DNA of 64,000 nt from Wurfbainia villosa (GCA_025175895.1 JAKLTH010000288.1:1-64000), one strand, 5' to 3'. Shown: positions 23,441 through 35,950, counted from the first letter of the stretch. Program-made: numbers and translations. Notes: generated by a model not told the origin, from the letters alone.

Positions 23441-23441
<1 letters not shown>

Positions 23442-23815
23442 CCCTCTCGCGAAATGACCTAATGGTTAGTTCAAGATGTTGCATCATAGGATAACGAGTT
23501 AATTCCTCACAGTTACTAGTCTCAAAGACCAAAGACCTACCATGGTTTACCTCTCTTACTTGTCCGAGAACGGATTGATAGGGACTACTAAGGGACTAGG
23601 TCCTTAGCTAAGGTTAGACATCGAGCCACAACATCCACAATACATCATGTGTGGATGATTAAAAATTGCAATGTTTTTAGAGAGGGACATCCGAATAATC
23701 AGAAAATTTTTAGGAATGTACAATACATATCTATTGATATATAGGCATATATTTTGATCTGATACTACATTAGACATAGATAAACATTGAAGAATATCAC
23801 TGTACTATTGGTGGT

Positions 23816-23946
23816 GTGGGTTTACATATGATTATCATAATGCATCCGAGTGTGTCATATTGGTTCGAACCCGATTAAAATGATCTAATTAATCATTATG
23901 GTTTTAAGTTAACAGGTTTGTATTATTGGATGTGGGTTAATAGATT

Positions 23947-23982
<36 letters not shown>

Positions 23983-24379
23983 CCCTTTAACTCGTACCGT
24001 TAGCATTGATGAGATGTTAATGAGTTTTGGATTAATACTATATATAGGGTGTGATCCCCGTAGGAGAGCGATAATTTGGCCAACTCTTTTTTCGATCCCC
24101 ATCGGGTAGAGCATCCGGGGCCAACTCTCTTGACCTGTGGAAGATCAAGCTTTACAACACTTCTTCCAACTTCAGATTCTTCCCGCGATGTTGACTTCGG
24201 ATTCAGATGCATGGTTAATGCTTTCTTCTATGCTTTCATTCTTTTGTTTTATTTTCGCATACTTATTGTAGATCGTTCGACAAGATCCTGTGTATGGATC
24301 ATTTTTTTATTTTCGTTTTTCCGATTACATATGTAGATGCACGATTCATTGAGGGATCCAAATTCCAAAAGATTCATCA
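23816..24379 (+). repeat. 5' LTR of copia 3
   Basis: Matches 29792-30301: both carry 'tttacatatgattatc', 'ttggttcg' and 'gggtgtgatc'. The start reads TATTGGTGG where the partner reads TGTTGGTGG. I place the end at CATCA two bases before the primer site. The last 19 bp have no match in the right LTR. Confidence 0.8.
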
Positions 24380-24380
24380 A

Positions 24381-24395
24381 TTGGTATCAGAGCCA
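24381..24395 (+). promoter_or_regulatory. tRNA-iMet primer-binding site of copia 3
   Basis: TTGGTATCAGAGCCA directly inside the left LTR. Confidence 0.92.
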
Positions 24396-24629
24396 CAGAT
24401 TTTACATTGATGATCGTATAACATTAGGTTGCTGTTTTTCGACGATTTTGATCCAAATACATGCGTTTTGTGCTAGATCTTCATTTAACGCATTTAGACA
24501 TGCATAATTGTCAAATCTAAGGGTTAGGAGTCCTAGGTTTAGCGTCGGATTGAAGTTTTTCGTATTTTTCCGTGAAGAACACGAAGAGCGGCGACGTAAT
24601 CGTCGTTGTTTTTCATCAAAATCGTCACT

Positions 24630-25045
24630 TAGATCTGCAGGAATTAGTTCATCAGTCGTCGACTGGAGCAGACATCAGTCGACTGATATTGACCATCAGT
24701 CGATTGTAGGTCGAAATTCAGTGCACAGAAACTTTTTAGTCGACTGGACAGTCAACGATTATCATAAGGTCCAATCGACTGTTATGCGGGAAATTTCGAA
24801 CAGAATATTTGTGAGTTGACTTTGGAACTCGACTGGGGTATGGCAGTCGATTGGTATTTTTGGCAGTCGACTGATGGGCTTAAACTTCGGCACAAAATAG
24901 TTTTTAGTTGACTGGGCAATCGATTGATGACATCAGTCGACTGCTGGGTCTTAGTTTGAACACAGAAGCTTTGTTAGTCGACTGAAGCAATTGACTGATC
25001 ACGATCATTCGATTACTATATGACACAGTCGACTGATAACGTAGG
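24630..25045. repeat. cluster of degenerate CAGTCGACTG palindromes in the copia 3 leader
   Basis: About a dozen copies of the 10-bp palindrome CAGTCGACTG and one- or two-base variants (AGTCGATTG, AATCGACTG, AGTTGACTG), spaced irregularly at 15-50 bp. Many variants are explained by CpG decay at the central TCGA. The same motif crowds the solo LTR at 56680-57610. Confidence 0.8.
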
Positions 25046-25780
25046 AAACTTTCGGAGGTCATAACTTTTCGCTCGGGATGAGTTTTGAGGCGTTCTCAAG
25101 GGTATTTCAAAGCTCATTCAGATCTCTACGTTTGTTATAGTAACAAAACCTCACCCTGTTTTGGACCTTAAAAATATTGTTTAGTACCATTTTGGAGGCT
25201 TCAAAGTTTTTAAGTCTCATATTATGGTCATTTTGCGTTTCCTACATCATTTAATAACAACAATACAGTCGAGCAACCTAGGATTTCATTTGTATCCATT
25301 AGTACATGTGTTATTAAGTTGAACTAATACTATTATCAAAGTGAGAACTATTAGTTAAACTTAGTGTATCGTTGTGTGAGTGGATGTATATTTATGCTAA
25401 GGATGGTTGGCTCAAAAGAAAATCATCTTTATGCCAGATATATATTTAAAGGAGGTTCACTATAAACATCATACATGTAAGATGTTGACCTCAAAAGAAG
25501 ACATGTTATGTGACTGATTAAATGAATAATGAACTATGGTTATATAACCAAACTAGGAATGAATTATGGTTATATAACTAAACCTAACTTATATTGGGTT
25601 ATCAATTATGCACATATTATGTCGGCCCAAAGGAAAACACATTGTATGACAGATTATAGTATTTTGAGTTAGGATTAGAAAATATCGCTAATAAGTTACA
25701 ATTTAATCCAAAGATTAATTGTAATATTTTTTTGGTATCTCATAAAGGGACCCATCATATATACATATTTTTTTTTCTTA
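25046..25780 (+). other. copia 3 region before protease, no gene recognised
   Basis: Repetitive AT-rich text with recurring 'ctcaaaagaa' and 'ggttatataac' pieces. Gag should lie here but no gag protein is recognisable in any frame. Confidence 0.4.
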
Positions 25781-25867
25781 GTGTTTGCTTTATATCATTG
25801 TTTATATATATGTATGTTTATCGTTATTGATGTGAGCATTTGTTATGTTCTTTCTTGTCTTATAGCA

Positions 25868-26125
25868 GAAATGATATCTACCAATAAAATTAATATTCCA
25901 ACAACTTTAGTCTTAGAAACCACTGAACATAAAAGGACTATTAGAAGTAAGGTTACTAAAACTGTAGTGTCTGATAATGAACTTCTCGGCTTAGTTAGTT
26001 CAGAAGTCAATTTTGTTACTGTACCTACTGACACATGGTGGATAGACACTGGTGCTACCACTCATATTAGTGTCACTGAGCATGATTGTCTTACTAGTCG
26101 ACTGCCTATTGATGGTGAAAGATAA
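25868..26125 (+). pseudogene. copia 3 protease remnant
   Basis: Reads TDTWWIDTGATTHIS, the aspartic protease active site Asp-Thr-Gly of copia polyproteins, followed by a stop where the protein should continue. Upstream residues are a degraded gag/protease linker. Confidence 0.8.
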
Positions 26126-26454
26126 ATCTATATTGGTAATGACAATTAGAAGGCTAGAGTGACTGCTATAGGTATTTTTAGCCTTTGTCTAGGAATCGAT
26201 ATATTTTTGGATTTGGAAAATACATATGTAGTTTCATCCTTTAGAAGGAACTTAATTTCTGTTTTTTCTTTCGACAAATCAAGATATACTTATTCATTTG
26301 GAAATGAAATATTTAGTATTTTTTAACATTCAAAACTTATTGGTACTGGTTCCCTAGTTGGCAAGTTATACAAGTTAAACATTATAGCTCTCACTGACAA
26401 CAAAATAATACACAGTATATGTACGAAACATAATTTTCCTGATGAGAATTCATC

Positions 26455-27200
26455 CATGTTATGGCATAGGCGTTTAGGATATATATATCCAAACAACGCT
26501 TAGAAAGGTTAATGTTACAAGGAATTCTTCATTCCTTTGACATGTCAGACTTTGAAATTTGCATATAGCGTGTCAAAAGAAAAATGACTAACAAAAGAAA
26601 TAAAGGTGCAAGTCAGCGTAGTAGTACTTTAGAATTGATATATACAGATATATGTGAATCATTTCCTAAGGTATCTTGGAATGGACAAACATATTTTATT
26701 AGTTTTATATATGATTACTTTCGATATGACTATTTGTACTTTTTGCATGAGGAGTCTCAGTCCGTGGACATGTTCAAGATCTTCAAAGTTGAAGTTGAAA
26801 ATCAACTAGGTAAGAAGATCAAAGTTGTCAGATCCGACCATGGAGGTGAATATTATGGTCGTTATGATAGATCAGGTGAACAACGTCCAGGATCTTTTGC
26901 CAATTATCTATTTGAGGGTGATATTGTGGCTCAACACACCATTCTTGGTACTTCTCATCAGAATGGTGTAGCTGAGCGAAGGAATTGAACCTTAAAGGAC
27001 ATGGTAAGAAGCATGATGTCTTTCACTTCTTTACCGGAGTCCTTGTGGAGTGAAATACTCAAGACTACAGTGTACTTATTTAATAGAGTATCCAGTAAGA
27101 CAATAAGTAAAATTCCATATGAGATATGGACGGATAAACATCCTAGCATTAGACATTTACACGTTTGAGATTGTCTAGCTGAGGCTAGGCCTTATAGGCC
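26455..27200 (+). pseudogene. copia 3 integrase remnant
   Basis: WHRRLGY of the zinc-binding domain at about 26463, then an open part (26584-26988) with LIYTDICESFP carrying the first catalytic Asp, the DYFRYDYLYFL strand, VVRSDHGGEYYG with the second Asp, and TSHQNGVAERRN with the catalytic Glu. A TGA follows directly, and the rest (MVRSMMSFTSLPESLW) is in another frame or after stops. Confidence 0.85.
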
Positions 27201-27265
27201 TAAAGAAAAAAAACTAGACCCAAGGACTGTTAGCTGTCATTTTTGTAGAGTATTCTGAAAGGTCA

Positions 27266-27562
27266 ATGAGCTTTAAGTTTTATGACTCCTCAAATAGATC
27301 CTTTTTCAAAACGGAAAATGTCAAATTCATTGAGGATAGTGGGAGAATAGACCCAAGAGATATATCTTTTGAGGAGAATAATGCTTGTCATCCTACCTCA
27401 GTCACTACAAATGCAACTAGTAATTGTATGGTTAATATACCATACGTTATTGACGTTGCACATCCGAAGGGAGTAGTACTTTATGATGTTCTTGTATCCT
27501 CCCCTATGCAAGTAGAGGAACCATCTACTCAGGTTGAGGTATACCCTCATATGGTTGAGTAG
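27266..27562 (+). pseudogene. copia 3 integrase-RT linker
   Basis: Contains KFYDSSNRSFFKTENVKFIED, the conserved tail of copia integrases, then a variable Pro/Val-rich linker. A stop at 27560 cuts it off from the RT. It belongs to the same broken polyprotein. Confidence 0.7.
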
Positions 27563-27639
27563 GTTCCTCAAGTACTTCAAATGCATCAAGAACAAGTGCC
27601 TCTAAGGCGATCTACTAGGGAAAGGAGATCTACGATTTC

Positions 27640-29262
27640 ACGTGATTATGCTTATCTCAAAGAGCATGAGTTGGACATAAGGTTGGAAGATGATCCTTCA
27701 ATTTTCCAGGAAGTCAAATAGTGCTCTAATGCTAAAAAATGGATTGAAGTCATGAAAGATGAGATGAAGTCTATGACAGATAATGACATATGGGAACTGG
27801 TAGAATTACTCGAAGGGGTGAAACCTGTTGGTTGTAAATGTATATTTAAAACCAAATGGGATTCACTAGGCAATATCGAAAAGTATAAGACAAGTCTTGG
27901 GATTCACTCAGAAAGAGGATATTGATTACAAGGAAACTTTTTCACCTGTATCAATGAAAGACTCCCTAAGAGTAATCATGACACTTGTAGCTTATTATGA
28001 TTTAGAGTTATATCAAATGGACATCAAGACTGTATTCTTTAATAGAGACATTAAGGAATCTATATACATGGTGCAACCAGAAAACTTTGAATATGATGAT
28101 TCAAAGCACCTAATATGTAAGTTGAAGAAGTCAATTTATAGCTTAAAGTAGGTATCCCGTCAGTGGTATAAGAAATTTGATCAAGTAGTTACTTCATTTG
28201 ATTTTAAGGAGAATCCAATTGATCAATGCATTTATGTCAAGTTCAATGGGAGCAAATTTGTGATACTTGTCTTATATATGAATGACATTTTATTGGCAAA
28301 CAATTGTAAACAATTACTGTATCATACCAAGTCATTTCTATTAGGTAAATTTGAAATGAAAGATCTTGGTGAGACATATTTTGTATTAGGCATACAAATA
28401 TATCATGTTAGATCTAAGGATATACTTGAATTATCACAAAAGACCTATATTAAAAAGATATTCATACGGTATAACATACAAAATTGTACACCTGGGGACA
28501 CACATATGTCTAGAGGTGATAAGTTTAGCTTGCAACAATATCCACAGTGTGATCTTGAAATAAATGAGATGAAGAAACTTCCTTATGCATCATAGAAAGA
28601 GTCTCATGTATGCTCAGGTTTGTACGTGTCTGAATTTAGCGTACATTGTTGGAATGTTAGGTAGGTATCTAAGTAATCCAAGACTAGGACATTAGAAAGC
28701 CGTAAAAAAGGTAATGCGTTATCTATAAAGAATCAAAGAACTCATGCTCACATATCGGAGATCCAGTCAGTTGGAGGTGATTGGATATTCAGATTTCGAT
28801 TTTGATAGATGCTTTGATAGTAGGAGGTCCACCTCAGGTTTTGTCTATATGCTTGTTGGAGGAGTTATATCATGGAAACACATTAAATAGATGCTTATAG
28901 TGACTTACACAATAGAGGTAGAATTAATAGACTGCTATAAAGTATCAAATCACAGGATATAACTGTAAAATTTTATCACAACATTACAGGTTATCGATGA
29001 TGTTGAAAGACCATTGAAAATTTTTTGTGATAACAAAGCTGCATAACTACATTCCAAGAATAATCGTAGCTCGTTGAAGTCAAAACACATTGACATCAAG
29101 TATCTGGTGATTAAAGAAAGGGTTTAGAGCGATCAAATAATGATAGAGCATATTCAGACAGACTCAATGCTGGCGGATCGGCTCGCCAAGCGATTGTTAC
29201 TCAAGGTGTTTCATCAGCATGTATTGCATATGGAGGTCATTCATATGGATGAAGTACCAATT
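27640..29262 (+). pseudogene. copia 3 reverse transcriptase and RNase H remnant
   Basis: RT signatures are MKDEMKSM near 27750, FTQKEDIDYKETFSPV at 27900, MDIKTVFFNRDIKESIYM at 28018, and YMNDILLA at 28275 where active enzymes have YVDD; the first Asp of the pair is Asn, so catalysis is lost. RNase H follows (GGVISWKH near 28860, LKIFCDNKAA near 29017, SKHIDIKY near 29082, DSMLADRLAKRLL near 29164). At least six stops interrupt the frame. Confidence 0.88.
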
Positions 29263-29780
29263 TAGTGGGACTTTGTATTTATTTATATTTTTTATGCTCT
29301 TATGTATATAATGGACACATAAATTTTGATTATCGTACGAATAAAGTTTTCTTTTACATGTGTATTTATTGACACTCTGAATAAAAAAACATCATGATTT
29401 ACTAATACAGTTTGCATATAATAATTGTAAATGTGATGTATGACTCATTATTGAATCATAAGGTGATCATGATTTGTTAATGCAGTTTAACATATGGTGC
29501 TTGTAAATGTGATCAGATCTGGTATTGGATCATAAGGAGGATCAGTTGAGAATAGACATGTGTAGATCACATTTCATGCATTTCTCATGTTACACATCCA
29601 CATTAATTGATATTGTGATTAATTGTGATTCTCGCTCACCGATTACATATATAGAGTAACAACGATCACTTTAGTCTTATGCCAATGAAGTTGATGGACC
29701 GGATTGTTTTGATTGTCTGACATGATACATGCAACTAAGGAATTTCGATTATGTGTTACATTTGGAATCACATATAATCC

Positions 29781-30301
29781 GAGTGGGAGATTGTTGGTGG
29801 TAGACTTACATATGATTATCGTAAAACATCCGAGTATGTCGTATTGGTTCGCACCTGATTAAAAGTGATCTAACCATTATAATTTTAAGTTAACGAGTTT
29901 GTGTTATTGGATGTGGATTAATGAATTTTGGATCCATATGTATAGAAACCTTTAACTCGTATCGTTAGCATTGATGGAATATTAATGAGTTTTGAGTTAA
30001 CACTATATATAGGGTGTGATCTCCGTAGGAGAGCGATGATTCGACCGACTCGTTTTCCCAATCGGACAGAGCATCCGGGGCCAACTCTTTCAACATGGAA
30101 GATCAAGCCCTACGACGCTTCTTCCAACTTCAGATTTTTTCGACGATGCTGACTCCAGATTCAGGTGCATGGTTAATGCTTTCTTCTACGCTGCTTCTTT
30201 ATTTTATTTTCGCATACTTGTTATGGATCGTTCGATAAGATCCTGTATATGAATCATTTTTTCAATTATATATGTGGATGTATGATCCATTGAAAGATCC
30301 A
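29781..30301 (+). repeat. polypurine tract and 3' LTR of copia 3
   Basis: The tract GAGTGGGAGA (29781-29790) precedes the LTR, which starts TGTTGGTGG at 29792. It matches the left LTR to about 30301 and then diverges, so 19 bp of its end are missing or changed. Confidence 0.8.
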
Positions 30302-30997
30302 TTATATACATATGGACACATGATATATATAATTTACTTTTAAAAAAAGTTTTAAAATGTAAAAATGTAAAACAATCAAATAAGTTGGAATCATGATAAT
30401 ATCTAAATGAACTAAATCCAGGTCAAGTTCAAGTTGAAAGAAAAAAAAATCAAATAAGTCGAACAACCATCTCAATAGTTTAATTTGTGATGCTTCTAAT
30501 AAAAAAATCTTTTAATTATTAGTATTATTTTAAAAAATTGGAAATCTGTCCAACTAGCAGCTCTCTGTCACCCGTCCCAGAGATGCGACAAGAGAGAGAT
30601 AAATCGCGGGGGGACGAGGTCCCTTGATAAGGTGACAAGACAAAGAGGCGACCATCCAAACTAGGAAAAATTTTAGACCCTTATCCGGAATCGACCCCTG
30701 CCCATTCTACAAGCAATTATTAGTATTATTGTCTCACGTGTTTGTTGTCCCATTAGTTGCTTATTAATCATACTTGTTGCCCTTAGTTTAATTATATTTA
30801 ATTGTCTCCGACTATAGTTCAATGTTTTCATACAATTTCTTAAATATAGTCAATTTAATTCCTAACTACAACGTGTCGTGAACATTTTCCTCAAATACCA
30901 CAATTAACTCTGAAATATTAAATTGTTAGATCGTCTTTGTAAGTATTTTAAATTTATTTTGGTATTGATAATAAATTTCTATAGAATCGAGTGAGTC
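30302..30997. other. spacer between copia 3 and MULE-2
   Basis: No gene. AT-rich with one GC-richer patch at 30560-30710 that I do not recognise. Confidence 0.5.
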
Positions 30998-31002
30998 ACT
31001 CT

Positions 31003-31190
31003 TAAAATTAACGGCAATTTTCCAAACACAGCAGCTGAAGTTCGGAATTGCCCAAAACACGCACTATAGTTTCAGAATGACCAATCCGCGCGCGTAATTC
31101 CCGAAATACCCCTCCCGCCAAACAGCTTTGGAATTTAATGCAGAGAGAGATTTGCATCCATCCGAGGCACAACTGGAAATCCCGAACCAT
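31003..31190 (+). repeat. left terminal inverted repeat of MULE-2
   Basis: Carries 'acggcaatttt', 'ttgcccaaaacacgcacta', 'aattcccgaaatacccctc', 'ccgccaaac' and 'tgcatccatccgagg'. The inverse complement of 44925-45108 matches it along its length, with scattered differences. Also matches the MULE-1 end at 22082-22268. Confidence 0.88.
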
Positions 31191-31679
31191 CCAAACATCT
31201 ATTCCAGCCACGTGGGAGCGGCAGCCCCATGCTGTTGATGAGCACCACACGCAGCTTTCCTCCGCAAACCAACTGAGCAACACCATTTTTGATGAAACCC
31301 TAGAAGTTATCAATGACATCATCGCTTCCTACGAATTTATCGCCAGCTTAATCCAGAAGTCGGGCGCAATTACCGACCACCGCTACATAGTCGCATCATG
31401 TATGTATGTGTTTTTATTCTCGAGATCGCATGAGGTTAATAAATGCATCAGAGGTGGTTGTATAACCAAGTTTGCCACACATCCATAAATACGATGCAGG
31501 CATATCATACCAAAGTAGACCAATGCACCCATAATTGCGATGCAGGAGATTCATAACCGAGTTTTGTCCCCACCTAAACAAATGCCACCTAACTTAAAAG
31601 GCGATGCTTCCAATTAAATCCCACGATTACTGAAGTTCCCTGATTGATATTTCCGTCACTAGGAGATTCAATCTGTCTG

Positions 31680-32720
31680 AGAGAGTAGGTGGTGCGTGCA
31701 ATGAAATTCCCAGCACCACCGTATCCCTAAAATTTAAAATTTCAGCACCATGGGAGAGTAGGTGGTGGCCGCACGAAATTCATATGTCCGGATAAAAAGT
31801 GATGCCGGGAATTTAAATCCCAAGAATATCGTATACGCCGGTCTTCAAATTCTCAAGACCATTAAGGTTCAACAAATTCGATAAAATATGGTGTCGGGAA
31901 TTTAAATCTCAATCTGCAAGTGCCGAGTTTAATACTCCCAAAGACCATGGGGAATGAAGTTGTCGAGATAAATTGTGGCCGGTAATTTATATTCCAAAGA
32001 CCACGATGGTAATCGAGATTCAAACTCCCTGAAAACCTTGGTGCCGGGAATCGAATTCACTAGACGGGTGAGATATAAGTGGTCGACATTAAGGGTGGTG
32101 CTGGGATTTGAAACCTCAGCAACACTATGGTCCTGCGAATAAGACTCCCAACACCATTGGCATTGGACTGGTCGAGATAAATGGTGCTGGGAATTTATAT
32201 CCCAGCACCACCGTGGTAATGGGAATAAAACCCCAAAGAACACCATGGTCCGGGAATGTAATGCCCGACCATGTACATATATAAGTTGGAATTGTTGGTG
32301 GTGCTGGGAACTAAAACCCCAGCAACACAGTGGTTCTGCGTTTAAAAATCACAGCACCAGGGAGATGGAACTAGACAAGATAAATGGTGGTGCTGGGAAT
32401 TTATATCCCAGCACCACCGTGGTAATGGGATTAAAACCCCCAGCAACACCATGGTGCTGGGAATGAAATTTCCAGCACCATGTACATCAAATTTGCTGGA
32501 ATTATTGGTGGTGTTGGGAACCAAAATCCCAAAGAACACAAAGGTTCAAGATTTAAAAATCCCAAAGACTGGAGATGGAACATGTCGAGATAAATGGTGG
32601 TGCTGGGAATTTATATTCCAGCACCACCGTGGGCCTGAGATATAAATTTCCAGCACCATGGAGAGGGATCCTGGCTGAGAAAAAAAATGGTGCTGTAAAT
32701 TTATATTGGAGATAAATAAA
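31680..32720. repeat. palindrome array, left subterminal region of MULE-2
   Basis: About 1 kb of palindromes of the GGTGCTGGGA...TCCCAGCACC family. The best hairpin is perfect: 32386-32418, 13-bp arms GGTGGTGCTGGGA and TCCCAGCACCACC around a 7-base loop. Neighbouring hairpins are decayed or have CCCAAAGACC where CCCAGCACC is expected. Corresponds to 20650-21600 in MULE-1. Confidence 0.92.
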
Positions 32721-33129
32721 GTCGTCTTGGCGGGTCGAATCCAAGCGTGACCTATACTATCATTCTCCACCTTTCCTTATGCTCCCAAACAAAGAGTTAT
32801 GAAAAATAATGCTCTGTACCAACATTGACGAGTGTGGCAATTGGCATGTCTGCGTACACCAATTGGCACGCACTCCAAATACTGTAGGAGTGTGGGAACT
32901 AAGTATCCTCTCACGCATAAACCTCGTAAATCTCTTCCTCTTCCATTCCATATAAACCGCTCATAATTTCAACATTGAAAGGTATAATTAGTTAAGTGCA
33001 TAATTGGGAAACATAACCATAAACTCTCATCCTCCACTTGTCTTCTAAAGCCTAGTCTAAAAATTCACCTACTTGCATAGCACACTACATCTACCAGTGT
33101 TGATTTTAAAAACATTTGCAGGGACGACC
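32721..33129 (+). other. 5' flank of the MULE-2 transposase
   Basis: Homologous to 20251-20649 of MULE-1, without the palindrome insertion seen there. No reliable promoter element can be chosen. Confidence 0.4.
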
Positions 33130-35220
33130 CCCTTCCTGATGAAGTGTTAACATTTTTGGAAACAATTGAATCAAATTTGAAGGATAGAGAGTTAGATGAT
33201 CAAGATTCCATAAATCTATGCCCAAGTAATATTCCATCTTCATCTCGCCATTCTTGATGTGGCAATAAATTACCAGGATCAACACCTTGATATAAATAGA
33301 GTTCTTCCATACTCAAGAAGAGTTTGTCACACGCTACCACAGAGATCATGAATATTTTGAACAAACTTGGAGTGAAGAGGAGGTAAGTGATATACATGGG
33401 ATAGAAGAGTTAGAATATACAAATTCTTCGGAAGAATTCTTAGCTGATGATATCCAACATGGAGAAGGTGAGTTAAACCAGATCAGTACAGTGACTTAGA
33501 GGAAGTGTTCCCAATTGCTGATGATCCCTATGTTTCTAATCCACAAATAAGACTATTGGCGTGATGCCTCGGTTCATCGATCCAAATGAATTTTTCAATC
33601 GACAAGTTTTTTCCTCTCGACAAGAGTTTAAAGATGCACTAGTAAGGCATGCGATGCACATGGACTCAATAGAATTAAAGTTATTTGCTTTAGTCACCTT
33701 GTTCATGGAGTCTAGTTGCAAGTGGAGACGTGGAGTTCACATCACAAAATATGTAAAGCACATGAATGTGACGTGTTAGGAAACAAAGAGATCACCATGC
33801 TTGCACATCCACATTTGTAGCAAACCAGATCAGAGCGGTTAGCTACCTCGATGATTACAAACCTATTTAAATTCGAAGAGAAATGCTAGCTAGGATTGGT
33901 GTTCACATTTCATACAAGAAATCATACACAGCCAGACATAAAGCTTTAAAAAGAGTGGTAGGTGATATTGATCAGGCCTATATTTATATTCCAATGTACT
34001 TGCGTGAGTTAAGAGTTAGAGATCCTGATACATATGTTGCAGTACTAAGAAATGGTGAAAATCAATTCCAGCGATGTTTTTGGGCATTTGGTGCTTATCG
34101 AAGAGTATTCAGGTTGTATTTGCGAAAACTAATTAGAATAGATGCTACACATATGACTGGCAAGTATCCTGGTGTTTTGCTAATATACCGCCATGATTGT
34201 GAATGCAAAATAACGCCGCTTGCATTTGGAATTGCCGGTTGAATGTGGATCTGCTGGGAGTGGTTTTTGGATCATGTAAAGACATTCCTTGATGTCCTGC
34301 CAGAGTCGTTGAGCAATGTATCGATAGACATCGGGGATTATATCGAAGCAACAAAGTGTATCCATCCGCCATCATGCTTTGTTGCTATCACTTGTCTTGT
34401 AACATTGTAACAGATACCCGGGATAGATCCTCATTAGGTTTATTTTGGGCAGCAGCAAGAGCCAATACAAGAGTTGACTTTGATCGATTAATGCAGAACA
34501 TGCATGACAAACACAAGGAAGCATATGCGTGGCTACAAAAGATCGATCCAAAAAGATGGGCCAATGCACACTTTCCTGGCAGGAGGTACACAATGTTAAC
34601 CACTAATAGTTAGAGTTTAAATGCATTATTCAAGGAAACACGTGAACTCCCATCAACATTTTAATTGACAACACTATAAGAAAGATTGCTCAATGGTTCT
34701 ATAACCGTAGGGAAGAATCTTCAAAAATGTCAGGTTTTCTAACACCTTATGCTATTAAAGAGATTAATGAAAGGAGAGAAAGAACTCGATTATATTCGGT
34801 ATTCCCATATTCACAAACGGAAATGGAAGTACAGACAATAGCTTCTTCGTATATTGTTGATTTGGATAGGCGGTTGCATCTGCGGTGAGTTTCAAATTTC
34901 AGAATTCCTTGCTCGCATGCTATCATCATCATATATCGAACATGGATCCATACTGCTATCATGAGCATTATTTTCTAAGGGAAACTCGAGGCCACTTACA
35001 TGGATCGATTTACCCATGTCGGGTAAATTTTGGCCTAATGGTGACAAAATTTTGGAGTTCTACCTCCTCATAGCCTTTGTAGCGAAGAAAAAGGCACGCA
35101 TAGAGTCCAAACTTATCTTTGGGAGGGTGAAAATAAATCGCAGATGCAAACAAATTGGGCATAATAGAGGTCTTGTAGAATGCCGCCGGCTACTAATTCC
35201 TAAGTATGTTTATTGTGGTT
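33130..35220 (+). pseudogene. MULE-2 transposase (MuDR type), fragmented
   Basis: Plus-strand remnants in the order of a MuDR transposase. The N-terminal part FSSRQEFKDALVRHAM lies at 33561-33779. An open part (33883-34242) has VHISYKKSYTARHKAL and LIRIDATHMTGKYPGVLL with the first catalytic Asp. CCYHLSCNIVTDT with LGLFWAAARANTRVDFDRLM is at 34356-34613. A shifted copy of the SWIM region (CICGEFQIS) is at 34868-34910. A basic tail with RCKQIGHNR resembles the C-terminal zinc knuckle of these enzymes. One G missing from the SWIM finger relative to MULE-1 changes the frame. Not functional as read. Confidence 0.85.
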
Positions 35221-35243
35221 GTGTAAATATTTTTAAAGGAAAC

Positions 35244-35310
35244 AATGTTAATGTTAATGTTAATGTTAATGTTAATGTTAATGTTAATGTCAATGTTAAT
35301 ATTAATGTTA
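35244..35310. repeat. (ATGTTA)n hexanucleotide repeat
   Basis: About eleven units, the last few with single changes (GTCAAT, ATTAAT). It lies just after the transposase tail and would read Asn-Val repeats in the overlapping frame. Not seen at the MULE-1 counterpart, which is lost beyond the copia 2 insertion. Confidence 0.95.
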
Positions 35311-35429
35311 AGCTATTTTCTAATTGTAATGGAAAAATTTGTTACGCTATTTTGCAAAATTGTAATATAAATCCTCCGTATCGTGGTCCAAAATTTGATT
35401 TTCAAGGCGTGATTAGGTTTACACCAATT

Positions 35430-35950
35430 TTCGAAATCAATCCTCGCGCTGCGGCACGCGTAAACTTGGAGGTAGGAGGATCGAAGGAAGTTTCGATGCA
35501 ACAACATGTGAAGTCGTTAGGTCTTTCTCGATGTAAAGATTTTGGAATTTGGACTCAGAGGTCCATCAATGGGTTTCACCAAAACCCATTGATGGTCTCT
35601 ACATGAGACTACTTGTTCCCGGGATTAACATCACAAGACCACCTTATGTCCGGGCCGTTTGAAAGTGTACGTGGTAATCGAAATTGAAATCCCGGTGACC
35701 ACCGTGTTCTCCTACATTGTAAATTGTTCGTAGGTCCCGAATGAAATCAGACCACCGCTGTGTTTCCCATTCTAAATCAGACGTGGTCCCGGGAATCAAA
35801 TCCTGTGATCACCTTATTCCTTAGCCATTTCGAATCAGACGGTCCTCGAAATAAAATCCCGCAACCACTATGTTTCGAGATTATAATTACCAAGACCACC
35901 GTATTCTAAATCCGTCGACCGCGCTTAATATAAAACTCCCTGGAAGTTCA
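35430..35950. repeat. partial 455-bp unit and short palindrome array after the transposase
   Basis: 35430-35600 matches the non-hairpin part of the tandem units at 38809-40585 ('ggaggatcgaaggaagttt', 'gcaacaacatgtgaag', 'gatgtaaagatt') and includes the palindrome CCATCAATGGGTTT...AAACCCATTGATGG at 35561-35596. 35600-35950 is a degraded palindrome array in which most CAGCACC stems are damaged. Confidence 0.8.

Larger units (their letters stand above)
23816..30301 (+). mobile_element. Ty1/copia LTR retrotransposon 3, degenerate
   Basis: Plus-strand element with LTRs at both ends, an initiator-tRNA primer site, and broken protease, integrase, RT and RNase H in copia order. Many stops and a mutated RT active site show it is old. 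No clear gag is seen in 24400-25780. Family membership below Ty1/copia was not determined. Confidence 0.9.

Noticed and set aside
31138..31488. A reading frame starting inside the MULE terminal repeat, open in both MULEs (also 21928-22137)
   Set aside because: The start and about 65 codons are shared, but by eye most base differences between the two copies change the amino acid. That argues against selection on a protein; shared ancestry of the DNA explains it.
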